A program made the position numbers and the translations under genes. The notes beneath the pieces were generated by a model. The model was not told the origin of the DNA and did not search any database. It saw only the letters and a list, made by a program, of their open reading frames with translations. A stretch of DNA of 64,000 bases from CAYFZR01 sp046760505 [NCBI: Candidatus Hydrothermarchaeota archaeon] (GTDB lineage: Archaea; CAYFZR01), in assembly GCA_046760505.1 (NCBI GenBank), contig JBHIEG010000007.1, forward strand, positions 17,577 through 81,576, in the 5' to 3' direction. Each line of letters begins with the position of its first letter. The stretch's first letter is position 1. Of this stretch, positions 17,981 to 27,406 are shown piece after piece.

Positions 17981-18847
17981 TTATAGTAATTCTTCAACTA
18001 TTTCTGCTACTCCAGAGGGAGTCGTACCAACTTTAACTCCAACTCTCTCAAGTGTTTTAATCTTCACATCAGGAGTCCCCGTACCTCTTGAGATTATTGC
18101 ACCTGCGTGACCCATCCTCTTTTCTGGAGGAGCATACCTTCCGGCAATAAATCCTACAACCGGCTTGTTTACATACTCTTTTATGTATTCTGCGGCCTCC
18201 TCCTCTTTAGTTCCGCCAATTTCTCCTATCAACACAATTGCCTTTGTTTCAGGATCTTCCTCGAAAAGTTTCAAAACATCTATGAATGTCGTGCCAACTA
18301 TAGGGTCACCCCCAATGCCTATGCAGGTGGACTGTCCAATCCCTCTTCTCGTAAGATCATCCACGATCTGATAGGTGAGAGTGCCACTTCTGGAAACTAC
18401 ACCTACGCTTCCCTTCTTAAATGCATCCCAAGGCATGATTCCAAGAAGAGTTTTCTCTGGGACAATTATTCCAGGGCAATTGGGCCCTACTAATACGGTA
18501 TCGGTCTCCTTTAGATACTTGGAAATTCTCAGCATGTCATGGACTGGAATGCCCTCTGATACGCAGACGATGAGATCTAGACCTGCGTATATAGATTCAA
18601 AAATTGCATCGGTAGCGAATTTTGCGGGAACAAAAATTAGGGAGGCATTCGCACCGGTCTCAATTACTGCTTCTTCTACTGAATTGTAAACAGGCACTCC
18701 ATGGATCTCCCCTCCTCCTTTGCCAGGCGTAACTCCAGCAACAACATTCGTTCCATATGCTATCATCCTTTCGGTATGAAAACTACCCTCTCTACCTGTT
18801 ATCCCTTGGACCAAGACCTTTGTGCTTTTGTCTGCCAGTATACTCAT
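17981..18847 (-). CDS. sucD: Succinyl-CoA ligase alpha subunit
   Basis: Forms succinate and ATP/GTP from succinyl-CoA, or the reverse. 288 residues from the ATG at 18847, where [21 protein letters not shown] matches the family start; an upstream ATG at 18919 would overlap sucC and is rejected. Seen: CoA-binding [23 protein letters not shown] (about 150-160), and the phosphorylated histidine in MGHAGAIIS (about 243-251). Located 13 bases after sucC. Confidence 0.92.
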   Translation of the reverse strand: MSILADKSTKVLVQGITGREGSFHTERMIAYGTNVVAGVTPGKGGGEIHGVPVYNSVEEAVIETGANASLIFVPAKFATDAIFESIYAGLDLIVCVSEGIPVHDMLRISKYLKETDTVLVGPNCPGIIVPEKTLLGIMPWDAFKKGSVGVVSRSGTLTYQIVDDLTRRGIGQSTCIGIGGDPIVGTTFIDVLKLFEEDPETKAIVLIGEIGGTKEEEAAEYIKEYVNKPVVGFIAGRYAPPEKRMGHAGAIISRGTGTPDVKIKTLERVGVKVGTTPSGVAEIVEELL

Positions 18848-18860
18848 TTTACTATCTCCT

Positions 18861-19997
18861 TTAAGACTTTTTAGATAGTTCCACGACTTTTTCTGCTGCA
18901 TCTTCCATGGTATCAGCAAGAATTAGATCTGTGTCTCTTAAAATTTCTTTCCCTTCAATTTCATTTGTTCCCGCCAACCTAACAACTATAGGCACGTTGA
19001 CTTTCATGTCTCCTAAGGCTTCTCTAATTCCTCTGGCAACCTCGTCGCACCTGGTTATCCCACCGTAAATGTTGAGCAGTATTGCATTTATTCTTTCATC
19101 TGATAGGAGTAAGCCTAAAGCACTTCTAACTCTTTCTGCCCTTGCTCCACCGCCTATATCTAGGAAATTTGCTGCTTTACCCCCTTTGTCGTGGATAAGA
19201 TCTATGGTTGTCATCACAAGACCTGCACCGTTTCCAATTACTCCGATATTTCCTTCTAATTTAACATAGTGGAACCCCTTTTCCTTAGAAATTCTCTCAG
19301 ATTCATCTGTTTCCATGTATTTAATTAATTCTGGATGTCTCATAAGGGCATTATCGTCTATTTCCAGTTTTGCGTCCAGTCCTACAAGTGATCTGTCTTT
19401 TTTGAGTACCAGAGGATTTATTTCTGCTAACATTGCATCTTTTTCTAAAAATATCTTGTAAAGTTTTTTTGAAATATCCAAAATACCTGGAATTGCTTCT
19501 TTATCAATGCCGGCATTGTATGCGAGCGATCTTGCCTGAAAATCTAGAAGACCTAGATTCGGGTCTACTGTTTGCTTGATAACCTTTTCAGGCATCTTTT
19601 TAGCGACTTCTTCAATGTCAACTCCACCAATGGAGCTCATAATGGCAGTGATTTGCCCGCTGGATGGATCTATCACAAAACCCACATAATATTCTTTTTC
19701 AATATCTACCCTTTCTTCTACGAGTACCTTTTTTACGGTAAAATCTTTTATTTTCATGCCCAGCATTTCCTTTGTTACTTTCTCTGCTTCCTCTGGTGTA
19801 TCAGAAAATTTTATTCCCCCTGCCTTCCCACGACCACCAACCGGTATCTGTGCCTTAATTGTGACCCGACTTCCTATGCTCTTTGCAATTTCTCTCGCTT
19901 CTTCAGGTGTTTCTGCGACTTTTCCCCTTGGGATGGGGAGACCATATTCTTTGAATATTCCTTTGGCCTGATACTCCAACATCCTCATTGCAACCAT
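18861..19997 (-). CDS. sucC: Succinyl-CoA ligase beta subunit
   Basis: ATP-grasp nucleotide-binding subunit paired with SucD. 378 residues or a few fewer: the family usually starts M-x-L-x-E-Y-Q-A, so ATG at 19988 ([10 protein letters not shown]) or 19982 may be the true start instead of 19997. Seen: [11 protein letters not shown] (about 52-62), AEINPLVL near 200, [10 protein letters not shown] near 320. First gene of the minus-strand operon, with TATA-like TTATATA in the divergent region at about 20034-20040. Confidence 0.92.
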   Translation of the reverse strand: MVAMRMLEYQAKGIFKEYGLPIPRGKVAETPEEAREIAKSIGSRVTIKAQIPVGGRGKAGGIKFSDTPEEAEKVTKEMLGMKIKDFTVKKVLVEERVDIEKEYYVGFVIDPSSGQITAIMSSIGGVDIEEVAKKMPEKVIKQTVDPNLGLLDFQARSLAYNAGIDKEAIPGILDISKKLYKIFLEKDAMLAEINPLVLKKDRSLVGLDAKLEIDDNALMRHPELIKYMETDESERISKEKGFHYVKLEGNIGVIGNGAGLVMTTIDLIHDKGGKAANFLDIGGGARAERVRSALGLLLSDERINAILLNIYGGITRCDEVARGIREALGDMKVNVPIVVRLAGTNEIEGKEILRDTDLILADTMEDAAEKVVELSKKS

Positions 19998-20056
19998 CCA
20001 CGCATAGTAATTCTCCGGAGTTAATAACTGTTGTTGTATATAACAATTTTTTCATC

Positions 20057-20088
20057 AGAAAAACTTATAATTAGAAAAACTTATAATT
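20057..20088 (+). repeat. Perfect tandem duplication of a 16-bp BRE/TATA element
   Basis: AGAAAAACTTATAATT occurs twice back to back (20057-20072 and 20073-20088). Each copy holds a purine-rich BRE-like part and a TATA-like CTTATAAT, so the repeat looks like a doubled core promoter for the mutase operon that starts at 20204. It lies in the divergent region between sucC and the mutase genes. Confidence 0.8.
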
Positions 20089-20203
20089 CCAGATTTCATG
20101 AATTACTGTAAGAAGAGAAGAAATTGCAGAATAAGTAAGTAATAATTTAGAAATACAAGATTTCTTCATGCTTATATGAATGAGTTTTGAGAGGGAGCGG
20201 AAA

Positions 20204-20605
20204 ATGGAAGAAAAAATAAGAATCCTGATAGCGAAACCCGGCCTGGATGGCCACGACAGAGGTGCGAAGGTAATTGCGCGAGCATTAAGAGATGCTGGGT
20301 TCGAGGTAATTTATACAGGGGTGAGACAAACTCCTGAACAAATCGTTGAAACAGCAATTCAAGAAGACGTAGACGCTATTGGTCTTAGCATACTCTCTGG
20401 TGCACATACCTATTTATTTCCAAAGATAATGGAGCTTTTAAGAAAAAGAGGCGTTGATGACATAGTTGTTTTCGGAGGTGGAATAATACCTGAGGAGGAT
20501 ATACCTGCGCTCAAAAAGGCTGGAATAAAAGAGATATTTGGTCCAGGCACCTCAACCCAAACCGTCATTGAATTTGTAAAAAATACCGTCAAAAAGAGGT
20601 CCTGA
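20204..20605 (+). CDS. Methylmalonyl-CoA mutase, cobalamin-binding subunit
   Basis: B12-binding half of the mutase, 133 residues. Seen: [19 protein letters not shown] holding the DxHxxG motif whose histidine ligates cobalt, then [12 protein letters not shown] and [19 protein letters not shown], the rest of the S-x-L and GG signature of the fold. Start is ATG 20204 after the ribosome site GAGGGAG at 20191; a further ATG at 20180 lacks one. The split into separate small and large subunits is usual in archaea. Followed after 16 bases by MeaB. Confidence 0.92.
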   Translation: MEEKIRILIAKPGLDGHDRGAKVIARALRDAGFEVIYTGVRQTPEQIVETAIQEDVDAIGLSILSGAHTYLFPKIMELLRKRGVDDIVVFGGGIIPEEDIPALKKAGIKEIFGPGTSTQTVIEFVKNTVKKRS

Positions 20606-20621
20606 ATTTTTTGGTGAAAGG

Positions 20622-21572
20622 ATGGAACTGGTTGACAGGTTATTAAAAGGAGATGAAAGAGCCGTAGCAAGATTGATAACGTTACTGGAAAACAGATCTT
20701 CAATAGCAAGAGAAGCCATAAGACTTCTCTATCCATACACCGGGAACGCATACGTGATCGGAATAACAGGAGCACCTGGAGTCGGTAAAAGTACTTTAAT
20801 CGATAGAATAGCCAGAGAATACAGAAAAGAGGACAAAAAAATAGGAATATTGGTCATAGATCCCAACAGTCCGTTTACCGGGGGTGCAATATTCGGTGAT
20901 AGGATAAGAATGATGGGATTAAGCACAGACAAGGATGTTTTCATAAGGAGTATGGGTTCTAGAAGCAAAAAAGGAGGACTAGCACCAGCGATACACGATG
21001 CAATAAGAGTTTTAGATGCATTTGGAAAACAAATAATCCTTGTAGAAACCATGGGTATCGGTCAGGCAGAAGTTGATATTGTAAAGGTAGCAGATACAGC
21101 CATAGTTGTCTCTGTTCCCGGGTTAGGCAATAGCATCCAGACCATTAAGGCAGGAGTGATGGAGATCGCAGACATATTTGTCGTAAACAAGGCTGATCAC
21201 CCATTCGCAGATAGGGTTGTATATGAGATTGAATCAATGCTTGATCTAGATCTAAGTGCATCAAAAGAAGAGTGGAGACCTCCGGTGATAAAAACTTCAG
21301 CAGAAAAAGGGGAGGGAATTTTAGATCTGATTAAAGCAATAGAGAACCACAGGACGTATCTACATGAATCGAACAGAATTGATTACAAAAGAAGAAAAAG
21401 AATTGAAAACGAATTGATAGAAGTAATTAGAGATATGTGCACAGAAAATTTATTGAAAAAAATGGAAGAAAATAAAATATTCGAAAAATTTATTGATGAA
21501 ATGGTCAATGAAAAGAAAGATCCTTATTTTATTGCTGAAAAATTCATTAGGGAGTGGATCAGAATTGATTGA
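20622..21572 (+). CDS. meaB: Methylmalonyl-CoA mutase-associated GTPase MeaB (ArgK family)
   Basis: GTPase chaperone that protects and reloads methylmalonyl-CoA mutase. 316 residues. Seen: Walker [10 protein letters not shown] (about 51-59), the [18 protein letters not shown] segment typical of the family (about 83-100), and NKAD (about 189-192) for guanine recognition. It lies between the two mutase subunits, the standard location, and overlaps the large-subunit start by eight bases. Confidence 0.94.
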   Translation: MELVDRLLKGDERAVARLITLLENRSSIAREAIRLLYPYTGNAYVIGITGAPGVGKSTLIDRIAREYRKEDKKIGILVIDPNSPFTGGAIFGDRIRMMGLSTDKDVFIRSMGSRSKKGGLAPAIHDAIRVLDAFGKQIILVETMGIGQAEVDIVKVADTAIVVSVPGLGNSIQTIKAGVMEIADIFVVNKADHPFADRVVYEIESMLDLDLSASKEEWRPPVIKTSAEKGEGILDLIKAIENHRTYLHESNRIDYKRRKRIENELIEVIRDMCTENLLKKMEENKIFEKFIDEMVNEKKDPYFIAEKFIREWIRID

Positions 21573-23241
21573 AAAAGAATACCTGGAAAAAATAAAGGAT
21601 GAAGAAGAGAAGTGGGAAAACACAACCTTAAAGAAAGTACTGGAAAAATTCCCGGAAAGAAAAAAGGAATTTCTTTCTGAATCAAGAATATCCATAAAGA
21701 GAGTGTATACACCGAAAGATATCGAAGATACAGATTACATCAATGATATAGGTCTTCCTGGAGAGTATCCGTATACAAGAGGAATTCAACCCACGATGTA
21801 CAGGGGAAAAGTCTGGACAATGAGGCAGTACTCAGGTTTTGGTACTGCAGAAGAAACAAATGAGAGGTTTAAATATCTTCTAGAGCAGGGACAGACAGGT
21901 CTCAGTATAGCCTTTGATCTTCCTACCCAAATAGGTCTTGACTCTGACCATCCCCTTGCTTATGGAGAAATAGGCAGAACTGGGGTCGCCATAGATTCCC
22001 TTAAAGACATGGAAATACTGTTTGAAGGAATCCCCCTCGATAAGGTGAGTACTTCAATGACCATCAACGCACCTGCATGCGTACTACTGGCCATGTACAT
22101 CGTTCTTGCAGAGAAACAGGGCATCCCTCTGGACAAACTAAACGGAACAATTCAGAATGATATCTTAAAGGAATATATAGCAAGGAATACCTACATATTC
22201 GCCCCTTTACCATCCATGAAACTGATAACCGACATATTTGAATTCTGTACAAAAAATATGCCTAGATGGAATTTCATAAGCGTGAGCGGCTACCACATAA
22301 GAGAAGCAGGAGCAACAGCGGTTCAAGAACTGGCATTTACCTTTGCAAATGCCATGACTTATATTGATTATGCGATAAAGCGCGGTTTAGATGTAGATGA
22401 ATTTGCGGCTCGGATATCATTCTTCTTCAGTTCTTCAAGTGATTTATTTGAAGAAGTGGCAAAGTTTAGGGCAGCTAGAAGAATATGGGCTAAAATAATG
22501 AGAAATAAGTTTAAAGCAAAAAATCCAAGATCCTGGCTCTTAAGATTTCATGTTCAGACAGCAGGCAATACTCTAACTGCTCAACAGCCAGAAAATAACA
22601 TAGTTAGAGTAACACTACAAGCGTTAGCAGCGGTTTTGGGAGGTGCCCAGTCTTTACACACAAATTCTATGGATGAGGCATACTGCTTGCCAAGCGAACA
22701 AGCCGTAAGAACCGCACTGAGGACCCAGCAAATTATAGCCTATGAAAGCGGTGTAACCAATACGGTAGATCCTCTGGGAGGGTCTTACTACATAGAAGCA
22801 CTGACAAATGAAATTGAAAAACAGGTATGGGAATACCTAGAAAAGCTAGAGGAAATAGGAGTCGTGAACGCTATAGAAAGTGGCTTTATACAATCAGAGA
22901 TTCAAAGCAGCGCGTACAAATACACAAAAGAGATTGAAAGCAAGGAAAGAATAGTGGTAGGCGTCAACAGCTACCAGATAGAAGAAGAAGAGAAATTGGA
23001 ACTCTTAAGACCTAATCCTGCTGTAGAGGCAATGCAACTGGAGAGGTTAAGGAAGGTTAAGGAAGAAAGAGATGGTAAAAAAGTAGAAGAAGCTCTAGAA
23101 AAACTCAGAGAAACAGCAAAAAAGGAAGAAAATGTTATGCCTCCAATAATAGAAGCTGTTAGATCTTACGCAACAATTGGTGAGATTTGTGATGTTCTGA
23201 GAGAGGTATACGGAGAATATCAGCCAATTACAGTACTGTAG
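21565..23241 (+). CDS. Methylmalonyl-CoA mutase, large (catalytic) subunit
   Basis: Interconverts methylmalonyl-CoA and succinyl-CoA through a B12 radical. 558 residues from a TTG start at 21565, preceded by GGAGTG at 21551-21556; the earlier ATG at 21493 would overlap meaB by 80 bases and encodes non-family sequence. Seen: [20 protein letters not shown] (about 62-81), the barrel segments [17 protein letters not shown] (about 240-252) and HNSMDE-equivalent [14 protein letters not shown], and [11 protein letters not shown]. The tail ends in about 560 residues with no cobalamin domain, which is on 20204-20605. Confidence 0.93.
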   Translation: MIEKEYLEKIKDEEEKWENTTLKKVLEKFPERKKEFLSESRISIKRVYTPKDIEDTDYINDIGLPGEYPYTRGIQPTMYRGKVWTMRQYSGFGTAEETNERFKYLLEQGQTGLSIAFDLPTQIGLDSDHPLAYGEIGRTGVAIDSLKDMEILFEGIPLDKVSTSMTINAPACVLLAMYIVLAEKQGIPLDKLNGTIQNDILKEYIARNTYIFAPLPSMKLITDIFEFCTKNMPRWNFISVSGYHIREAGATAVQELAFTFANAMTYIDYAIKRGLDVDEFAARISFFFSSSSDLFEEVAKFRAARRIWAKIMRNKFKAKNPRSWLLRFHVQTAGNTLTAQQPENNIVRVTLQALAAVLGGAQSLHTNSMDEAYCLPSEQAVRTALRTQQIIAYESGVTNTVDPLGGSYYIEALTNEIEKQVWEYLEKLEEIGVVNAIESGFIQSEIQSSAYKYTKEIESKERIVVGVNSYQIEEEEKLELLRPNPAVEAMQLERLRKVKEERDGKKVEEALEKLRETAKKEENVMPPIIEAVRSYATIGEICDVLREVYGEYQPITVL

Positions 23242-23249
23242 GTAATGAA

Positions 23250-23786
23250 ATGGTAAGAAAAAGGTTAGTACAGGTTTACACAGGAAATGGCAAAGGAAAG
23301 ACAACCGCCAGTTTAGGACTGGCAATGCGAGCCGTAGGACATGGATTGAAGGTATACATGATTCAATTCTTAAAGGGAAACGGAAAGAAAGGAAATTTCT
23401 ACGGAGAACTAAACTTGGCCAAAGAGATTCCAAATCTAACGATTGTCCAGTTTGGAAGACCTGTTTGGCTCGACAAGCATACAATAGACGAAGAAGACTT
23501 AATAAGAGCAAGAAAAGGACTAATGCATGCTAAAGAGATTATTTCGAGCAAAGAATACGATATCGTAATACTGGACGAGATAAACGTGGCAATGGATTAT
23601 GGCCTCATAGACGTAAAGGAAGTAATGGATTTAATAAAAAATAAACCTGAAGAGGTAGAAATTGTATTAACTGGAAGGTATGCGCCGGAAGAGATTATAA
23701 AAATCGCTGATCTTGTAACAGAAATGAGGAATATAAAACATCCGTATGAAAAAGGAATAAAATCTAGAAAGGGCATAGACAGGTGA
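23250..23786 (+). CDS. Cob(I)alamin adenosyltransferase (CobA/BtuR type)
   Basis: Attaches adenosyl to cobalamin, giving the coenzyme the mutase needs. 178 residues with the P-loop [20 protein letters not shown] at 9-28 and [15 protein letters not shown] (about 109-123). Starts 8 bases after the mutase gene in the same operon, so cofactor supply is coexpressed with the apoenzyme. Confidence 0.92.
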   Translation: MVRKRLVQVYTGNGKGKTTASLGLAMRAVGHGLKVYMIQFLKGNGKKGNFYGELNLAKEIPNLTIVQFGRPVWLDKHTIDEEDLIRARKGLMHAKEIISSKEYDIVILDEINVAMDYGLIDVKEVMDLIKNKPEEVEIVLTGRYAPEEIIKIADLVTEMRNIKHPYEKGIKSRKGIDR

Positions 23787-23790
23787 TAAA

Positions 23791-24201
23791 ATGATAAAAA
23801 AAATTCAGCACATAGGTGTTGCTGTTAAAGACTTAAAGTCTGCGATGGATTTTTATGAAAACGTTTTGGGACTGAAGGTAAAGCATGTAGAGGTCATAGA
23901 AGACCAAAAAGTAAAGGTCGCTTTCATTCCAATTGGAGAGACCAACATAGAATTACTTGAAGCAACTGAAGAGGATAGCCCGGTCGCAAGGCACATAGAA
24001 AAGCGAGGTGAAGGATTGCACCACATAGCACTAGCGGTAGACGACATAGAGAAGGTATTGGAAGATGTAAGGAACAAAGGAGTCACACTGATAGATGAAA
24101 AGCCAAGAATCGGGGCCCATAATGATAAAATAGCATTTCTTCATCCAAAATCTACATACAAAGTTCTTTTAGAACTGGTTGAAGAATTTAAAGAACAATA
24201 A
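23791..24201 (+). CDS. mce: Methylmalonyl-CoA epimerase
   Basis: Interconverts the (R)- and (S)-epimers of methylmalonyl-CoA, linking the carboxylase product to the mutase. 136 residues, vicinal oxygen chelate fold. Seen: [11 protein letters not shown] with the first metal histidine (about 5-15), a second histidine in [13 protein letters not shown] (about 73-85) and the final LLELVEE with its metal-binding Glu. Last gene of the mutase operon, four bases after the adenosyltransferase. Confidence 0.93.
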   Translation: MIKKIQHIGVAVKDLKSAMDFYENVLGLKVKHVEVIEDQKVKVAFIPIGETNIELLEATEEDSPVARHIEKRGEGLHHIALAVDDIEKVLEDVRNKGVTLIDEKPRIGAHNDKIAFLHPKSTYKVLLELVEEFKEQ

Positions 24202-24258
24202 CTAGTTATATTCAAAAAAAGGCGTAAAAAACTGTTAAATCTTTGAGAAGTAGAAAGA

Positions 24259-24267
24259 GTTATATTT
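24259..24267 (+). promoter_or_regulatory. TATA box of the fumarase operon
   Basis: GTTATATTT preceded by GAAAGA lies 33-41 bases before the ATG at 24300, giving a predicted start of transcription near 24290 and an almost leaderless mRNA. Confidence 0.55.
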
Positions 24268-24299
24268 GCCTCTCATCAAGGTTGAGGTAGGTTGTTGGT

Positions 24300-25130
24300 A
24301 TGGCAATTACTAGAGAGGATGTCATAGATTCGGTAGAAAAAATATTGAGGGAAGCCGTAATTAAGCTTCCTGAAGACGTTATATTTTGTTTGAAATCCTC
24401 GCTGAAAAAGGAACGTAATGAAAGGGCAAGAGCCACCCTCAACACGATTCTAGAGAATGTAAGGGTAGCAGCGGAAAGAAACATACCAATGTGCCAAGAT
24501 ACAGGAATACCTATATTCTTCGTCGATCTTGGAAGAGATTTGAACCTAGACTTCGATCTCAAGGAGGCAATAACGGAAGGAGTTAGAAAGGCTACCAAGG
24601 AGATACCTCTAAGACCCAATGCGGTACATCCGCTTACCAGGGAAAACTCAGGAGACAATACAGGTCCTGGAATGCCTGATATCACCTTAGATCTCGTGGA
24701 AGGAAGTTCAATGAAGATAACTGTAGCGCCTAAGGGCGCGGGCTCAGAAAACATGAGTGCTTTAAGAATGCTAAGTCCGGGTCAGGCAAAAGAGGTTGAT
24801 CGCATAATCGTAGAGACGGTTAAAAATGCTGGAGGAAGACCTTGTCCACCAGTCATCGTTGGAGTTGGAATTGGAGGATCATTCGATGAATCTGCTAAAC
24901 TTGCAAAGAAGGCCATACTTAGGGATCTTAGAGAGAAGCCAAGTAAGATGGAAAAGGAAGTGCTTGAAAAAATAAATTCTTTGGGAATCGGTCCGATGGG
25001 TCTTGGTGGGAATACCACTGCATTGAAGGTAAACATAGAATTCGCCCACTGTCACACCGCATCTCTTCCCTTGGCGATAAACATTCAATGCTGGGCTGAT
25101 AGAAAGGCGAGCGTTGTACTGGGTGGTTGA
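24300..25130 (+). CDS. Class I fumarate hydratase, alpha subunit
   Basis: [4Fe-4S] hydratase N-terminal subunit (FumA/TtdA family), 276 residues. Seen: [18 protein letters not shown] (about 59-76) with one cluster cysteine, [26 protein letters not shown] (about 147-154) and [12 protein letters not shown]. Interconverts fumarate and malate together with the beta subunit encoded next. L(+)-tartrate dehydratase is the close alternative, but the location between mutase and fumarate-reductase genes favours fumarase. Confidence 0.92.
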   Translation: MAITREDVIDSVEKILREAVIKLPEDVIFCLKSSLKKERNERARATLNTILENVRVAAERNIPMCQDTGIPIFFVDLGRDLNLDFDLKEAITEGVRKATKEIPLRPNAVHPLTRENSGDNTGPGMPDITLDLVEGSSMKITVAPKGAGSENMSALRMLSPGQAKEVDRIIVETVKNAGGRPCPPVIVGVGIGGSFDESAKLAKKAILRDLREKPSKMEKEVLEKINSLGIGPMGLGGNTTALKVNIEFAHCHTASLPLAINIQCWADRKASVVLGG

Positions 25131-25131
25131 G

Positions 25132-25707
25132 ATGGAATATACACTAAATACACCTTTAAGCTTGGAGGATATTTCTCAACTTAAGGCAGGGGACATAGTT
25201 TATTTAAACGGCATAGTGCTTACCGCTAGAGATGAAGCCCATGAAAGAATCTTGAAATACAGAAAAGAAAGTAAGAAACTGCCCTTTGAATTAAATGGCT
25301 CCGCTATATACCATTGCGGACCACTGATGAAGAAGGAAAATGAAAAATGGAAGGTAGTAGCAGCTGGTCCGACTACTAGCGTGAGGATGAATAAAACTAC
25401 GCCAGAATTACTCAAGTATTTTGAAGTTAGAGCATTGATAGGAAAAGGCGGGATGAGCGAGATCACCGAGCATTTAAAGGGAAAATGCGTTTACCTTGCA
25501 TATACAGGAGGATGTGCTGCCCTCGCAGCGGATAGAATAAAGGAGACAAAAGATGTATTCTGGCTAGATCTTGGGATGCCAGAGGCGGTATGGGTATTCG
25601 AAGTGCAGAACTTCGGACCTTTAATAGTAGGGAGCGACGTAGAGGGAAATGATTTATTCAGAGATGTAATGGAAAATGCCACGAAAAAAATGAAAAAACT
25701 ATTTTAG
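25132..25707 (+). CDS. Class I fumarate hydratase, beta subunit
   Basis: C-terminal (swivelling) subunit of the two-part fumarase, 191 residues. Seen: LKAGDIVYLNGIVLTARDEA (about 17-36), IYHCGPL (about 58-64), GPTTSVRM and KGGMSE. Start is ATG 25132, one base after the alpha stop and close behind GGGTGGT; an earlier in-frame ATG at 25114 lies inside the alpha gene. Confidence 0.92.
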   Translation: MEYTLNTPLSLEDISQLKAGDIVYLNGIVLTARDEAHERILKYRKESKKLPFELNGSAIYHCGPLMKKENEKWKVVAAGPTTSVRMNKTTPELLKYFEVRALIGKGGMSEITEHLKGKCVYLAYTGGCAALAADRIKETKDVFWLDLGMPEAVWVFEVQNFGPLIVGSDVEGNDLFRDVMENATKKMKKLF

Positions 25708-25719
25708 GGAGATGTTAAA

Positions 25720-27405
25720 TTGGAGGTCCATGAGACAGATGTTCTAATCATAGGAGGTGGCGGTGCTGGCTGCAGGGCCGCCATAGAAGCATCTGAAAAA
25801 AATGTTGACGTAATAGTGATGGTGAAAAGTTTAGTCGGAAAGAGCGGATGCACTCCCATGGCTGAAGGCGGCTATAACGCGGCTTTGGGAAATATACACA
25901 AAGAAGATTCCTGGGAAGTTCATTTTAGAGATACGGTAATAGGGGGAGCCTACTTAAATAATCAAAAACTGGTAGAAATATTGGTTAAGGAGGCTCCAGA
26001 GAGGATATACGATCTCGAGAATTACGGCGCAGTCTTTGATAGAACAGAGGAAGGATATATAGCACAAAGACCTTTTGGACATCAAACCTATATCAGGACC
26101 TGTTATGCCAGCGATAGAACCGGTCATGAAATGATGATCACTCTTTTAAACGAGATTAGGAGGAGAGACATCACTCTGATAGAAGACCATATGGCTATTG
26201 AGCTTCTAAAATACGATAGCAGAGTTACCGGTGCCATAGCACTCGACATGATAAGCGGAGATCTTGCATTGATAAAGTCTAAAGCCACCATACTTGCTAC
26301 GGGTGGAGGATCAAGAATATATAAGATCTCTACGAACTCTCAGCAAACCTGCGGAGATGGCTATGCAATGGCTTATAGAGCGGGAGCAGAGTTAATAGAC
26401 ATGGAACAGGTTCAATTTCACCCTACAGGAATGGTATTTCCTGAATCTGCGAAGGGAATTCTGGTAACCGAAGCAGTAAGGGGAGAAGGAGGCATTTTAC
26501 TAAACAAAGATGGAGAGAGGTTCATGTTAAGATATTCCCCTGAGAAAAAAGAACTCGCAGGAAGAGACGTTGTTGCAAGGGCAATAGCCACTGAAATATT
26601 AGAGGGAAGAGGTACCAAAGAGGGTGGCGTTTATCTCGATGTATCTCATCTCGATGAGGAGGTTATTGAAAAGAGACTGGAAACGATGTTTGAGCAGTTC
26701 ATGTTATTTGGTGTAGACATAAGAAAGGAGCCAATGCAAGTGGCTCCTACCGCACATCACTTTATGGGAGGAGTTAGAATAGATGAGCAGTGCAGAACCT
26801 CTCTTCCCGGCCTATATGCTGCAGGAGAGACTGCAGGAGGCGTTCATGGAGGTAATCGGCTCGGAGGGAATGCTTTAGCGGATACGCAGGTATTCGGTAA
26901 GAGAGCAGGAGAATATGCTGCTGAATACGCTAAAAAGACTGGTAAGCCCAAGATAGAGAGACAATTTGTTGAAAAAGTTGAGAAAGGGGTTTACTCGCTA
27001 TACAACGGAGAGGGAGTTTCTCCAATAGAAGCAAAAAAACGTTTGACAGAGATTATGTGGGACAAGGTAGGGATATTTAGAGAAGAAAAAGCCATGAGTG
27101 AGGCTCTAAAAGAATTAGAACGAATGAAAAAGGAAGATTTGCAAAATTTAAGAGTTAATGAGGGAAAAACTTATAATTTAGAACTGATTGAGGCGCTTCA
27201 ATTAAGAAATATGGTTACCGTAGCAGAGATGGTTACCAGATCAGCGCTCTATAGAAAGGAAAGCAGGGGCGCTCATTGCAGACTTGACTTTAAGGAAAAA
27301 GATGACAAAAACTGGCTTGTAAACGTAATAGTAAAACAAAAAAACGGTAAGATGACGATTTACACAGAGCCAGTTGTTTTTACGATTCTAAGGCCAGGTG
27401 GTTGA
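25720..27405 (+). CDS. Fumarate reductase / succinate dehydrogenase-type flavoprotein (TfrA-like)
   Basis: FAD subunit that interconverts succinate and fumarate. 561 residues from a TTG start at 25720 behind GGGAGATG. Seen: dinucleotide motif IIGGGGAGCRAAIEA (about 9-23), HQTYIRTCYASDRTGHEM (about 120-137), FHPTGM (about 230-235) and HFMGGVRIDEQCRTSLPGLY (about 346-365). The segment where covalent-FAD enzymes have a histidine (R-S-H-T) reads KSGCTPMAEGG here, so FAD is probably not covalently bound. Together with the next protein, which has CCG domains, it resembles thiol:fumarate reductase (TfrAB) of methanogens. No membrane anchor subunits are nearby, so the enzyme is probably soluble. Confidence 0.88.
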   Translation: MEVHETDVLIIGGGGAGCRAAIEASEKNVDVIVMVKSLVGKSGCTPMAEGGYNAALGNIHKEDSWEVHFRDTVIGGAYLNNQKLVEILVKEAPERIYDLENYGAVFDRTEEGYIAQRPFGHQTYIRTCYASDRTGHEMMITLLNEIRRRDITLIEDHMAIELLKYDSRVTGAIALDMISGDLALIKSKATILATGGGSRIYKISTNSQQTCGDGYAMAYRAGAELIDMEQVQFHPTGMVFPESAKGILVTEAVRGEGGILLNKDGERFMLRYSPEKKELAGRDVVARAIATEILEGRGTKEGGVYLDVSHLDEEVIEKRLETMFEQFMLFGVDIRKEPMQVAPTAHHFMGGVRIDEQCRTSLPGLYAAGETAGGVHGGNRLGGNALADTQVFGKRAGEYAAEYAKKTGKPKIERQFVEKVEKGVYSLYNGEGVSPIEAKKRLTEIMWDKVGIFREEKAMSEALKELERMKKEDLQNLRVNEGKTYNLELIEALQLRNMVTVAEMVTRSALYRKESRGAHCRLDFKEKDDKNWLVNVIVKQKNGKMTIYTEPVVFTILRPGG

Positions 27406-27406
27406 T

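Noticed and set aside
20089-20203. Cobalamin riboswitch in the leader of the mutase operon
   Set aside because: No B12-box-like sequence or stable multi-stem fold is apparent, and such riboswitches are not typical of archaea.
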